This document shows positions 26,863-34,818 of a stretch of 64,000 nt of DNA, in pieces. This stretch comes from Natronococcus sp. CG52 (GTDB taxonomy: Archaea > Halobacteriota > Halobacteria > Halobacteriales > Natrialbaceae). The notes beneath the pieces are model-generated. The model searched no databases and was not told the DNA's origin. It was given only the letters and a program-made list of their open reading frames with translations. Positions within the stretch are counted from its first letter, which is position 1; each line of letters begins with the position of its first letter. The position numbers and the translations under genes were made by a program. The DNA lies in assembly GCF_023913515.1 (NCBI RefSeq), contig NZ_CP099392.1, forward strand, positions 62,001-126,000, read 5' to 3'.

Positions 26863-28011
26863 CTAGACGTGTTCCGTCGGCCAGACGTAGAACTGGAGCG
26901 GGAGCGTCGCCGCGAGGAGCGGATCGCGGTGACGGACCTCGCGCAGCCGATCCTGAAAGCCGAACAGCAGGGTCGTCATCGAAAGGCGGTCGAGCGAGAG
27001 GTCCGGGTCGGCGGCGGAGCGCTCGACCGTGACGCCGTCCGGACCGTACGAGAGCCGAACGGACGCGTCGTCTCCCTCGAGACCCAGCGTGAGGTCGCCG
27101 CGCTCGGACCGGCCGCGTTCCAGCCAGCGCGTCTCGAGTTGGTCCTCGAACGCCTCGAGGAGGGCGGGGAGATCGCGGATATTGAGCTTTCGGTGAGGGC
27201 GCTGCGTCCAGAACCGGCTGTGGCGGTGGAACACGTCGTCGAGCGGGTGGCGCGGGTGGACACAGGCCGCGAGTTCGTTCAGGTCGTACATCGCGAGCAC
27301 GTGCTCGAGCAGCGTCTCGACGCCGCGTTCGGAGCCGCCGAACTCCTCGATCGTGCGGCTTCGACTCTCCCGCGTGAGGCTGAGGTACGCCGGGCCGTCG
27401 GCGCCCTCGTACAGGAGCGTCTCGAGCCCCCGCTGGCCGAACACGATCCGACTCCGTTCTCGGTCGCGGTGTACGCGGTACGGTTCGGCCCCGTGAATCT
27501 CCCGAAGCGCGTCGAGGTGCTCGTCCGCACCGTCGTAGCACGCGACGGACTCGGCCGACGGTTCGGGCGTTCTCGCGAACGATCGGTCGGTGATCGTATA
27601 CCGGAGTTCGGCGCCGGCGTTCTCGTACCCGAAGTGATTGTACCGCTGCCGATTGCCGCTGAGTTCCGACAGCGGGACGCCGGCGTCGTCCATCCGGTCG
27701 AACCAGAACTCGAGCAACTGGCTCATGTAGCCGTTTCCGCGGTACCGTCTGTCGGTCGCGACGCCCCCGATGCCCCAGCACTCGACGGTATCCTCGCCGA
27801 CGACGAGCGTCTGCGGAACGGCGGCGACGTGGCTGACGATCCGCCCGTCCCGCTCGATGATCGCGTGGCGGTCGCTGCGTTCCGGATCGTAGCAAAACGG
27901 GAGTCGGGCGGCCATCCCGCCGCGCTCGTAGGCGAAGTAACGATCGAGCAGTGCCATCATCCGGGGGAAGTCGTCCTCGGTTGCGAGCCGCGGACTGTCG
28001 GTGTCCGTCAT
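26863..28011 (-). CDS. GNAT-family acetyltransferase, Eis-like
   Basis: A 382 aa protein. The N-terminal GNAT domain contains the acetyl-CoA loop GIGGVATDRRYRGNGYMSQLLEF (about residues 77-99). A second GNAT-like part and a C-terminal sterol-carrier-like domain follow, the layout of the Eis family (about 400 aa). The substrate is unknown. Monocistronic between the gamma-glutamyltransferase and a divergent sulfatase. Confidence 0.8.
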   Translation of the reverse strand: MTDTDSPRLATEDDFPRMMALLDRYFAYERGGMAARLPFCYDPERSDRHAIIERDGRIVSHVAAVPQTLVVGEDTVECWGIGGVATDRRYRGNGYMSQLLEFWFDRMDDAGVPLSELSGNRQRYNHFGYENAGAELRYTITDRSFARTPEPSAESVACYDGADEHLDALREIHGAEPYRVHRDRERSRIVFGQRGLETLLYEGADGPAYLSLTRESRSRTIEEFGGSERGVETLLEHVLAMYDLNELAACVHPRHPLDDVFHRHSRFWTQRPHRKLNIRDLPALLEAFEDQLETRWLERGRSERGDLTLGLEGDDASVRLSYGPDGVTVERSAADPDLSLDRLSMTTLLFGFQDRLREVRHRDPLLAATLPLQFYVWPTEHV

Positions 28012-28133
28012 GCGATACCAAGCCAGAGGGGGTCATCTCACAAAAGCTTTGTCAGCCGCGTGATCGGCAGCGCGGGTAAACGCGGGACTCGGCCCCGCCG
28101 AGAAAAGAAGCGTTCCGGAACGTTCTCGGCGAA

Positions 28134-28141
28134 ACTTATTT
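28134..28141 (+). promoter_or_regulatory. TATA-like box of the sulfatase gene
   Basis: CTTATTTT lies 26-33 nt before the ATG at 28167, suggesting a leaderless transcript. Confidence 0.4.
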
Positions 28142-28166
28142 TGTCCGTACCGACAGCTAACGGTGC

Positions 28167-29645
28167 ATGCGGATACTGTACATCGACTGCGACTCGTTGC
28201 GGCCGGACCACCTCGGCTGTTACGGCTACCACCGCGAGACGTCACCGAACATCGACGAACTCGCGTCGGCCGGCCGAACGTTCACCAACGTGTACGCGTC
28301 AGACGCGCCCTGTCTACCCTCGCGAACGGCGTTCTACACGGGCCGGTTCGGGATCCACACCGGCGTGATCAACCACGGCGGCCGCAACGCGGACGTCCGC
28401 CGACACGGCTCGCGGCGACGCGCGAACTACCCGGACCGATTCAGGACGCTGGCGTCGGCCCTGGGAGACGAGGGGATCCACGCGGCGATGATCAGCCCGT
28501 TTCCGGCCCGTCACGACGGCTGGCAGGTCGTCGAGGGGTTCCGGGAGCTGTACGATACCGGCGGCAACGGGAGCGAGCGCGCCGACGAGGTGTATCCATA
28601 CGCCCGCGACTGGCTCGAGGAGCACGCGACGGAGGACGACTGGTACTGTCACGTCAACTTCTGGGATCCACACACGCCCTATCGCACGCCGGAGGGGTAC
28701 GGGAATCCGTTCGCCGACGAGCCCGCACCCGAGTGGTTGACCGAGGACCTGATCGAGCGACACTACCAGGAGTCGGGTCCGCACAGTGCGCAAGATCTCA
28801 AGGGGTGGGGCGGAACGTGGGACTCGCCGCGAATGCCGCCGGAGATTTCCTCGCGGGAGGAGTTCAGGGAGATGGTCGACGGCTACGACGTCGGCGTTCA
28901 CTACATGGACCGCTACATCGGCGAGCTGTTCGATCTCCTCCGCGGTGAGGGCGTCTTCGACGAGACGCTCGTCGTGATCAGCGGCGATCACGGCGAGAAC
29001 CTCGGAGAACTCAACGTCTACGGCGACCACCAGCTGGCCGACGACAAGACGTGTCGGGTCCCCCTCGTCGTTCGCGGACCCGACGTGCAGCCGGGAACCG
29101 ACGACGGACTCCGCTACCAGCTCGATCTCGCGCCGACGCTCGTCGACCTGATCGGCGGCGACGCGCCCGAGGGGTGGGACGGCCGGTCGTTCGCCGACGC
29201 GATCACCGACGGCGCCGACGGCGGACGCGACGAACTGGTCGTCAGCCAGGGCGCGTGGACGTGCCAGCGGGGCGTTCGCTGGGACGACTGGCTGTTGCTC
29301 CGGACCTACCACGACGCCTACCGGAGCGGCCTCGAGGACGTCATGCTGTTCGACCTCGCGAGCGATCCCCACGAGACGACCGATCTCTCGTCGGACAGAC
29401 CGAACGTCGTCGACGACGGGTTGGCCAGACTTCAGCGCTGGCACGACGACCGCCTGCTCGAGGCGGCCCGCGGCGAGCGCGGGGGCAACCCGGACGCCCC
29501 GAACGGCGTCGCCGACCCGATGTGGCAGGTGCTCAGCGAGAAGGGACCCTACTACACGTGGGACCGGCTAGACGGCTACGTCGACCATCTGAAAGAAACG
29601 GGTCGCGAGGAACGCGCGGCGGAACTCAGGGAGCAACTCGAGTAA
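28167..29645 (+). CDS. Type I (formylglycine) sulfatase
   Basis: A 492 aa alkaline-phosphatase superfamily sulfatase. Metal ligands are visible in DCDSLRPDHLGCYGY (residues 7-21) and VVISGDHGENLGE (about 270). The formylglycine motif C-x-P-x-R is present as CLPSR with Cys49. There is no signal peptide, so desulfation would be cytoplasmic, after import. Cys-type sulfatases need a formylglycine-generating or anaerobic maturase; neither is in this window. It supports a sulfated glycan as the substrate of the cluster. Confidence 0.93.
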   Translation: MRILYIDCDSLRPDHLGCYGYHRETSPNIDELASAGRTFTNVYASDAPCLPSRTAFYTGRFGIHTGVINHGGRNADVRRHGSRRRANYPDRFRTLASALGDEGIHAAMISPFPARHDGWQVVEGFRELYDTGGNGSERADEVYPYARDWLEEHATEDDWYCHVNFWDPHTPYRTPEGYGNPFADEPAPEWLTEDLIERHYQESGPHSAQDLKGWGGTWDSPRMPPEISSREEFREMVDGYDVGVHYMDRYIGELFDLLRGEGVFDETLVVISGDHGENLGELNVYGDHQLADDKTCRVPLVVRGPDVQPGTDDGLRYQLDLAPTLVDLIGGDAPEGWDGRSFADAITDGADGGRDELVVSQGAWTCQRGVRWDDWLLLRTYHDAYRSGLEDVMLFDLASDPHETTDLSSDRPNVVDDGLARLQRWHDDRLLEAARGERGGNPDAPNGVADPMWQVLSEKGPYYTWDRLDGYVDHLKETGREERAAELREQLE

Positions 29646-29663
29646 GTCGGACGGGAAGAGCGA

Positions 29664-30527
29664 TCAGCCGAGCAGGCGGTTCAGCTCCGCGAATTCGTGT
29701 TCGGCGACCTCGCGTTCGTCGTCGCGGTCGTCCCGCGGGACGTGACACTCGTCGGTGACGTAGCCGTCGTATCCCGCCTCGGCGAGCGCGTCGAACAGCG
29801 GCCCGTGATCGACTGCGCCCTCGCCGAGCAGCCGCGGCTGGAACGTCTCGAGCCCGTCGTCGGTCTCGAGTTCGAACGCGCCCGGCCGACCCGGATCGTC
29901 GATTCGCTGTTCGTCCTTGACGTGGACGTGCGCGAGGTCGTCACCCAGCTTCTGGATCGACTTCGGGCCGAAGTCGTCGAGCGTGATGTACATGTTTCCG
30001 GCGTCGTGGATGGCGCCGACGTTCTCGCGGTCGATCTCCTCGAGTAGTCGTTTCGTCGAATCCACGGTTTCGATGATCGTGTGGGCGTGAATTTCGATGC
30101 CGATCGTCACGTCGTACTCCGCGGCGCGATCGGCCGCGCGAGCGAGCCACGCCGCGGCGCGTTCGTAGTCGTCGTCGGTCGCCTCTCGAACCGGCGGGCC
30201 GCCGGGACCGTGCCGGACGAGGTCGCAGTCGAGCGCCTCGGCGAACTCGAGGAACGTTTCGAACTCCTCGAGTTCCGCCTCGCACTCCGGCTGGGACTTG
30301 CCGACGTAGTGACCGGTGTACGTCGCCAGACACGGCACTGCCAGGCCGAGGTCGTCGAGGCGGTCGCGAAACGCGGTTACCTCCTCGAGCGAGCGGTCCA
30401 CGTCGAGGTGGGGCTCCCGGCACATCGGCTCGAATCCGTCGTATCCGATCGACGCCGCGAGTTCGGCCGCCTCCTCGAGCGAGCGGTCGCGTAGCACTTT
30501 GCTAAACAGGGCTGTCCGTATCGCCAT
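29664..30527 (-). CDS. Sugar phosphate isomerase/epimerase family TIM barrel (2)
   Basis: A 287 aa xylose isomerase-like TIM barrel: MAIRTALFSKVLRDRSLEEAAELAASIGYDGFEPMCREPH, VTIGIEIHAHTIIETV (metal Glu), GAIHDAGNMY, HVHVKDEQ and DGYVTDECHVP. It is distinct from the homologue at 14825. Convergent with the sulfatase (18 nt gap) and 55 nt downstream on the same strand from the ceramidase-like gene, with a TATA-like TTTAAG about 28 nt upstream of its own start. Confidence 0.82.
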   Translation of the reverse strand: MAIRTALFSKVLRDRSLEEAAELAASIGYDGFEPMCREPHLDVDRSLEEVTAFRDRLDDLGLAVPCLATYTGHYVGKSQPECEAELEEFETFLEFAEALDCDLVRHGPGGPPVREATDDDYERAAAWLARAADRAAEYDVTIGIEIHAHTIIETVDSTKRLLEEIDRENVGAIHDAGNMYITLDDFGPKSIQKLGDDLAHVHVKDEQRIDDPGRPGAFELETDDGLETFQPRLLGEGAVDHGPLFDALAEAGYDGYVTDECHVPRDDRDDEREVAEHEFAELNRLLG

Positions 30528-30581
30528 TGCAACTACGGTGCCGCTACTGAACCTTAAACACTGGTGTCCATTCTCCCTCGC

Positions 30582-31889
30582 TTACTCGCCGGATCCGCGA
30601 ACGCGTTCGGCGAGCGCTCGAGCGGCGTCGAACACGCGGTCCTCGACCGACGATTCGAGCCGGCCGGGATACCGGCGAAACCGGGTGACGCCGCCGCCCT
30701 CGTACCCGCCCTCGGCGAGCATCCGTCTCGAGGGGACGTAGGTGAAACTGCCGCTCGTGTAGCCGGCGATCCAGACGGGACCCGACAGCTCCGCCTCGAG
30801 CCGAATTGCGTAGTCGACGACGACCTCTCCCGCGAGCGCGAGGAGCGTCAGGTCGTCGCCGAAGCCGACCGCTCGCAGCGGGTACGGGGACGTCGTCGGC
30901 AGTTCGCCCGCGGCGTCGAGACGCTCGAGCAGCAGCGTCGCGTGCCGACGCTCGTACGGATCGTCGGACCCCCGTAACGACTCGAGGTCGTCGCGGTCGT
31001 AGCCCTCGAAGGCGAGCGGAATCTCCTCGTGTGCGAGTCCCAGCGGGCCGCGAAGCTCTCGTCTGGGCGCCTCGAGTGCGGCCTCCACCGCGTTCGCCAG
31101 CGACTGCCCGTGCTGTTCCGGAAGCTCGGGTCTCCGACGCGGGTACGGGTTCTGGTCGCCGGCACAGCCGGTGAGAAACAGCGCGGTCGCGTCGGGGTAT
31201 CGGTCCTCGACGGCCGCCATGGCGTAGCCCGGCCAGTCGCCGCAGTAGCTGTCGACCTTCCTCGTGGTGGCGTGACAGGCGTAGCCGAAGACGATCGCTC
31301 GAAGGGTGCCCGCCGACTCGACCGCGAGCACCGGAACGTCGTGATCGACCGGCCCGTCCGGATTGGGGCCGTGGACGATCCCGTCGGGCGTCGGACGCCG
31401 CCGGTTCATCGCGAACCCGCACCGAGCACGGCAGTACGCGAGCGTCGCGGGCCGGCGGTCCGCGAGCGCGTCGCCGACGAGTTCGATCAGGTCGTCCTCG
31501 AGGCGGTCCCGGTACGCCAGCGAGCGCTCGATCAGGTCGTCGTCGACGTCGTAGATCCGCCCGCGAAACTCCTGCAGGAGCGGCCCGCAGTGGGTGTGCG
31601 TGGCGGTGAACGCCACCGACTCCGGGCCGAGACCGAATCGGTCCGCGCACCGCCGCTCAAGGTTCTCGCGAAGCGCCGGCGGGATCGAGATCACCTCGAC
31701 GCAGACGAGGACGAGCGTCTCGCCACTCGCGTCGCTCACCGCTAGCGCTTTCGCGTGGAGCTCCGTTTCGACGCCGTCGGCGGGCGCCTCCCGGGAGGCG
31801 AAGCCGGCGAGCCACAGCGATTCCTCGGGCGTGATGACGGTCGTCGCGGTTCCGGCGCGCCATCCGGGAGACGGAGCGTCCGTCGTCAT
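30582..31889 (-). CDS. Neutral/alkaline non-lysosomal ceramidase-like protein
   Basis: A 435 aa protein resembling the N-terminal domain of neutral ceramidases: GWRAGTATTVITPEESLWLAGFASREAPA, ATHTHCGPLL and ALFLTGCAGDQNPYPRR. No signal peptide or C-terminal Ig domain is present, so this is the short prokaryotic form often found in carbohydrate clusters; ceramide is an unlikely substrate in an archaeon. The ATG overlaps the stop of the upstream aminotransferase gene in an ATGA arrangement, which decides the start and implies co-translation. Confidence 0.78.
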   Translation of the reverse strand: MTTDAPSPGWRAGTATTVITPEESLWLAGFASREAPADGVETELHAKALAVSDASGETLVLVCVEVISIPPALRENLERRCADRFGLGPESVAFTATHTHCGPLLQEFRGRIYDVDDDLIERSLAYRDRLEDDLIELVGDALADRRPATLAYCRARCGFAMNRRRPTPDGIVHGPNPDGPVDHDVPVLAVESAGTLRAIVFGYACHATTRKVDSYCGDWPGYAMAAVEDRYPDATALFLTGCAGDQNPYPRRRPELPEQHGQSLANAVEAALEAPRRELRGPLGLAHEEIPLAFEGYDRDDLESLRGSDDPYERRHATLLLERLDAAGELPTTSPYPLRAVGFGDDLTLLALAGEVVVDYAIRLEAELSGPVWIAGYTSGSFTYVPSRRMLAEGGYEGGGVTRFRRYPGRLESSVEDRVFDAARALAERVRGSGE

Positions 31890-33115
31890 CTCAGGTCCCG
31901 CAGCTCGTCGGCGTGCGTTTTGATCTTCCGGATCGCCTCCGGGATCGTCGCGATACCCGCTTCGTCGGCCAGCAGTACCGGATGGGAGTAGGCGACGTTC
32001 TCCCGACAGAGCCGTTCCGCGCCGGAAAGGTGCAGATTCCGGTAGTCGGGGACGTCGGTTCCCGGCGGAACGAGCCGCCGGACCTGGTCCCGGAAAAACG
32101 CGGGCTGTTTGTAGATCGGGACCTCGTAGCCGTCGTAGACGGGGACGCCTTCCGCCCGCATCGCCTCGATGAACCGGTCCCTGCCGAGTCCATCGAACGC
32201 CGCCGGATCGTAGCGAACGTTCTCGAGGCAGTAGCCGCGGGCGGTGATGCGATCGTCCCGCGGCTTCGTGCGGATCCCGTCGATCGTCCCGAGTTCCTCG
32301 ATCAGTCGCGCCTCGTTTCGCTCGCGAACCTCGTTCTCCGCCGGCAGTTTCTCGAGTTGCGAGACCGCGAGGGCGGCCTGGAGGTCCGACAGTCGGGAAT
32401 TCGACGACAGCGTGTAGTGACGGTAGCCGGTTTCGCCGTGTGCGCGGCCGATGTTCTGCATGGTCCGGGCCCGCTCCGCCAGCACGTCGTCGTCCGTCAC
32501 GACGATGCCGCCCTCGCCCGCGGGCAGCGACTTCGACTCCTGGAACGAGAACGTCCCGAACTCGCCGAAGGTGCCGACCTTCTCGTCCCTCCACTCGCTG
32601 CCCTGCGCGTGGGCCGCGTCCTCGATCAGGAAGAGGTCGTGTTCCGCGCAGATCGGGAGCAGTTCGTCGAGGTCCATCGGGTAGCCGGCGAAGTGAACGC
32701 CGACGATCCCGACGGTGTCGTCCGTGGCCCGCTCGCGAACCGATTCGGGATCGATATTGAACGTCTCCGGGTCGGTATCGACGAACCGCGGCACTGCGCC
32801 GACGGTCGGGACGGCGCTCGCGCTGGCGATGAAGGAGTACGACGGAACGAGCACCTCGTCCCCGGGTTCGACGCCGACCGCCCGCAGAGCCAGTTCGATC
32901 GCGACCGTGCCGTTGCTCACGGCGATCGCGTGCTCGGCGTCGTGATACGCCGCAAACTCGTCCTCGAGGCGGTCGATCCACGATCCGCGACACCAGTTTC
33001 GACTCTCGAGGGCCTCGAGCACGTTCTCTCGGCACTCGTCCGTGACCCGCGGCCACTCGGGAACCGACAGCGCTTCGGCAGCCCTGGACCCGCCGTTAAT
33101 GGCAAGTTCACTCAT
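31886..33115 (-). CDS. DegT/DnrJ/EryC1/StrS-family sugar aminotransferase
   Basis: A 409 aa fold-type I aminotransferase. The PLP lysine lies in FGTFSFQESKSLPAGEGG (Lys near 194), and VSNGTVAIELALRAVGVEPGDEVLVPSYSFIASASA and EDAAHAQGSEW are typical of the keto-sugar aminotransferase family. Such enzymes interconvert keto- and amino-sugars with glutamate. Coupled by an ATGA overlap to the ceramidase-like gene. With Gfo/Idh enzymes nearby, transamination of a 3-keto sugar is a reasonable guess. Confidence 0.88.
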   Translation of the reverse strand: MSELAINGGSRAAEALSVPEWPRVTDECRENVLEALESRNWCRGSWIDRLEDEFAAYHDAEHAIAVSNGTVAIELALRAVGVEPGDEVLVPSYSFIASASAVPTVGAVPRFVDTDPETFNIDPESVRERATDDTVGIVGVHFAGYPMDLDELLPICAEHDLFLIEDAAHAQGSEWRDEKVGTFGEFGTFSFQESKSLPAGEGGIVVTDDDVLAERARTMQNIGRAHGETGYRHYTLSSNSRLSDLQAALAVSQLEKLPAENEVRERNEARLIEELGTIDGIRTKPRDDRITARGYCLENVRYDPAAFDGLGRDRFIEAMRAEGVPVYDGYEVPIYKQPAFFRDQVRRLVPPGTDVPDYRNLHLSGAERLCRENVAYSHPVLLADEAGIATIPEAIRKIKTHADELRDLR

Positions 33116-33130
33116 ACCAACGTCGTTGGT
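33116..33130. promoter_or_regulatory. Perfect palindrome abutting the aminotransferase start codon
   Basis: ACCAACGTCGTTGGT is a perfect 7-bp inverted repeat around one base, immediately upstream of the ATG at 33115. It has the size of a dimeric repressor operator. The regulator is unknown. Confidence 0.35.
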
Positions 33131-33205
33131 GTCGGATCGTGCATAAGTCTTCGTCCGAATAACCGGTCGACGAGCGGATCTCGGTTCCGACGCGTTCGCG
33201 CTCGA

Positions 33206-34225
33206 TTACGGGCGAAGAACGGCCTTGATAACACCGTCCCGCCGCTCGGTGACGGTCTCGATCGCCGTTTCGTACTCCTCGAGCGGGAACTCGTGGGTGA
33301 CGATCCCCTCGGTCGTGAGTTCGCCGCGGCGAAACAGCGAGACGACGTCTTCCGTCGCGTGCGAGGCCGTGACGCCGCCGACGACCTCGAGCTCCTTCGC
33401 GACGATCTGGTTCGGGTCGATCTCCTTGCGTTCCCCGAAGACGCCGGTGAGGACGATCGATCCGCGCTTCCGCGTCGCCTGCAGACAGGTCTCGACGACG
33501 TCGCCGGCGCCGGCGGTTTCGACGCAGAGATCGACGCCGTCGCCGTCGGTGTACGAGCGAAGCGCGTCGACGGGATCCTCCTCCCGCACGTTGACGGTCA
33601 GGTCCGCGCCCAGCGATTCGCCGACGGCGAGTCGTTCGTCTCTCGTCCCCGTCAGCACGACGTCGTCGACGCCCTGAGCCTCGAGCAGTTGCACGCCGAA
33701 CAACCCGAGCGAGCCGGGGCCGAGAACGGCCGCGGCGTCGGAGAACGACGTCTCGACGCGCTGGAGGCCGTGTAACGTACAGGCCGCCGAGTCGATCTGA
33801 CAGGCCTCGACGTCGGAGACGTCGTCCGGGATCGGCGTCAGGGTGTACGCCGGAAACGCGGCGTACTTCCGGTAGCCGCCGGCGACGGTGAAGCCGATCT
33901 CCTCGAGGTCGTCGCACTGGTAGTACCGACCCTCGCGACACGGGGTGCAGGTGCCGCAGTAGACGAATCCGTGGAGGGCCACTCGATCGCCGACCGAGAG
34001 CGACTCGACGTCGGATCCGAGTTCGACGACTTCGGCACACACCTCGTGGCCGGGAGTCAACGGATACCGCGTCCAGGGTGGCCCTTCGCCGTGAATCAAC
34101 CCGAGGTCGCTGCCGCAGATGCCGACGGTGCGAACGCGAACCAGCGCCTCGTCGGCGCTGGGTTCCGGCCGCGGCTGCTCTTCGTCCCATATCTCGCCGT
34201 CACCGTTCGTGACTAGTGCCTTCAT
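33206..34225 (-). CDS. Zinc-dependent medium-chain dehydrogenase (sorbitol/threonine dehydrogenase-like)
   Basis: A 339 aa medium-chain dehydrogenase. The catalytic zinc site is visible as GICGSDLGLIHG (Cys37) and LTPGHEVCAEV. The structural zinc lobe is YCGTCTPCREGRYYQC (about 93-108), and the nucleotide-binding region includes VLGPGSLGLFGVQLLEAQG. Likely oxidises a sugar alcohol or secondary hydroxyl. It stands alone upstream of the DegT/ceramidase pair on the same strand and divergent from ridA. Confidence 0.88.
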   Translation of the reverse strand: MKALVTNGDGEIWDEEQPRPEPSADEALVRVRTVGICGSDLGLIHGEGPPWTRYPLTPGHEVCAEVVELGSDVESLSVGDRVALHGFVYCGTCTPCREGRYYQCDDLEEIGFTVAGGYRKYAAFPAYTLTPIPDDVSDVEACQIDSAACTLHGLQRVETSFSDAAAVLGPGSLGLFGVQLLEAQGVDDVVLTGTRDERLAVGESLGADLTVNVREEDPVDALRSYTDGDGVDLCVETAGAGDVVETCLQATRKRGSIVLTGVFGERKEIDPNQIVAKELEVVGGVTASHATEDVVSLFRRGELTTEGIVTHEFPLEEYETAIETVTERRDGVIKAVLRP

Positions 34226-34361
34226 GCTATCTCGACCGGACTGTGATCGCCGCCAGTCCTCTGTAGAGGGTCCGGGATGCCGGTCACTTAAATCTAGCCT
34301 CGAGTGAACGATCCGCGTCGAGGGGAGCCTTTATCACCTCGTCGCGAAATCACCAGCGTGT

Positions 34362-34736
34362 ATGGACGCGATCAACTCGGCAGACGCACCCGATAGTATC
34401 GGACCGTTTTCGCAAGCGGTCGTTCACGACGACACCGTCTACGTCTCCGGACAGGGGCCGGTGAATCCCGACACGGGCGAGGTCGACGTCGAGAGCATCG
34501 AGGAGCAGACCGCACGGACGCTCGAGAACATCGGCGCGATCCTCGAGGAAGCAGGCACGTCGCTCGAGAACGTCGTCAAGGCGAACGTCTACGTCACCGA
34601 TATGGACGATTACGACGCCGTAAACGAGTCCTACGCCGAGTACGTGTCGGAGCCGTACCCGGCGCGCTGCGCCGTCGAGGTCTCCGACCTGCCGATCGAC
34701 ATCGGCGTCGAGATCGAGGTCGTCGCGGCGCTGTGA
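34362..34736 (+). CDS. ridA: RidA family reactive enamine/imine deaminase
   Basis: A 124 aa protein of full family length. MDAINSADAPDSIGPFSQAVVHDDTVYVSGQGPVNPDTG and YPARCAVEVSDLPIDIGVEIE match the family, including the conserved Arg in PARCAVEVSDLP. RidA hydrolyses 2-aminoacrylate-type enamines released by PLP dehydratases. A SelA-fold PLP enzyme and a decayed threonine dehydratase lie in the same cluster, so a clean-up role for sugar or amino acid deamination is plausible. Confidence 0.88.
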   Translation: MDAINSADAPDSIGPFSQAVVHDDTVYVSGQGPVNPDTGEVDVESIEEQTARTLENIGAILEEAGTSLENVVKANVYVTDMDDYDAVNESYAEYVSEPYPARCAVEVSDLPIDIGVEIEVVAAL

Positions 34737-34737
34737 G

Positions 34738-34772
34738 GAGACGGCGCGTCGTCTCGCGAGCGGTCGTTTTTT
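34738..34772 (+). terminator. Hairpin plus T-run after ridA
   Basis: GAGACG and CGTCTC form a perfect 6-bp stem with a 6-nt loop at 34738-34755, and a run of six T follows at 34767-34772. It lies between convergent genes. Confidence 0.45.
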
Positions 34773-34818
34773 CGACGAACGAAGTGTGAGATGGCGAACC
34801 GACGAGCCGCCGGCGGGA

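Noticed and set aside
30582-33056. An 824-codon fusion of ceramidase with upstream sequence
   Set aside because: The upstream part is the out-of-frame shadow of the DegT gene; the ATGA overlap at 31886-31889 gives the real start.
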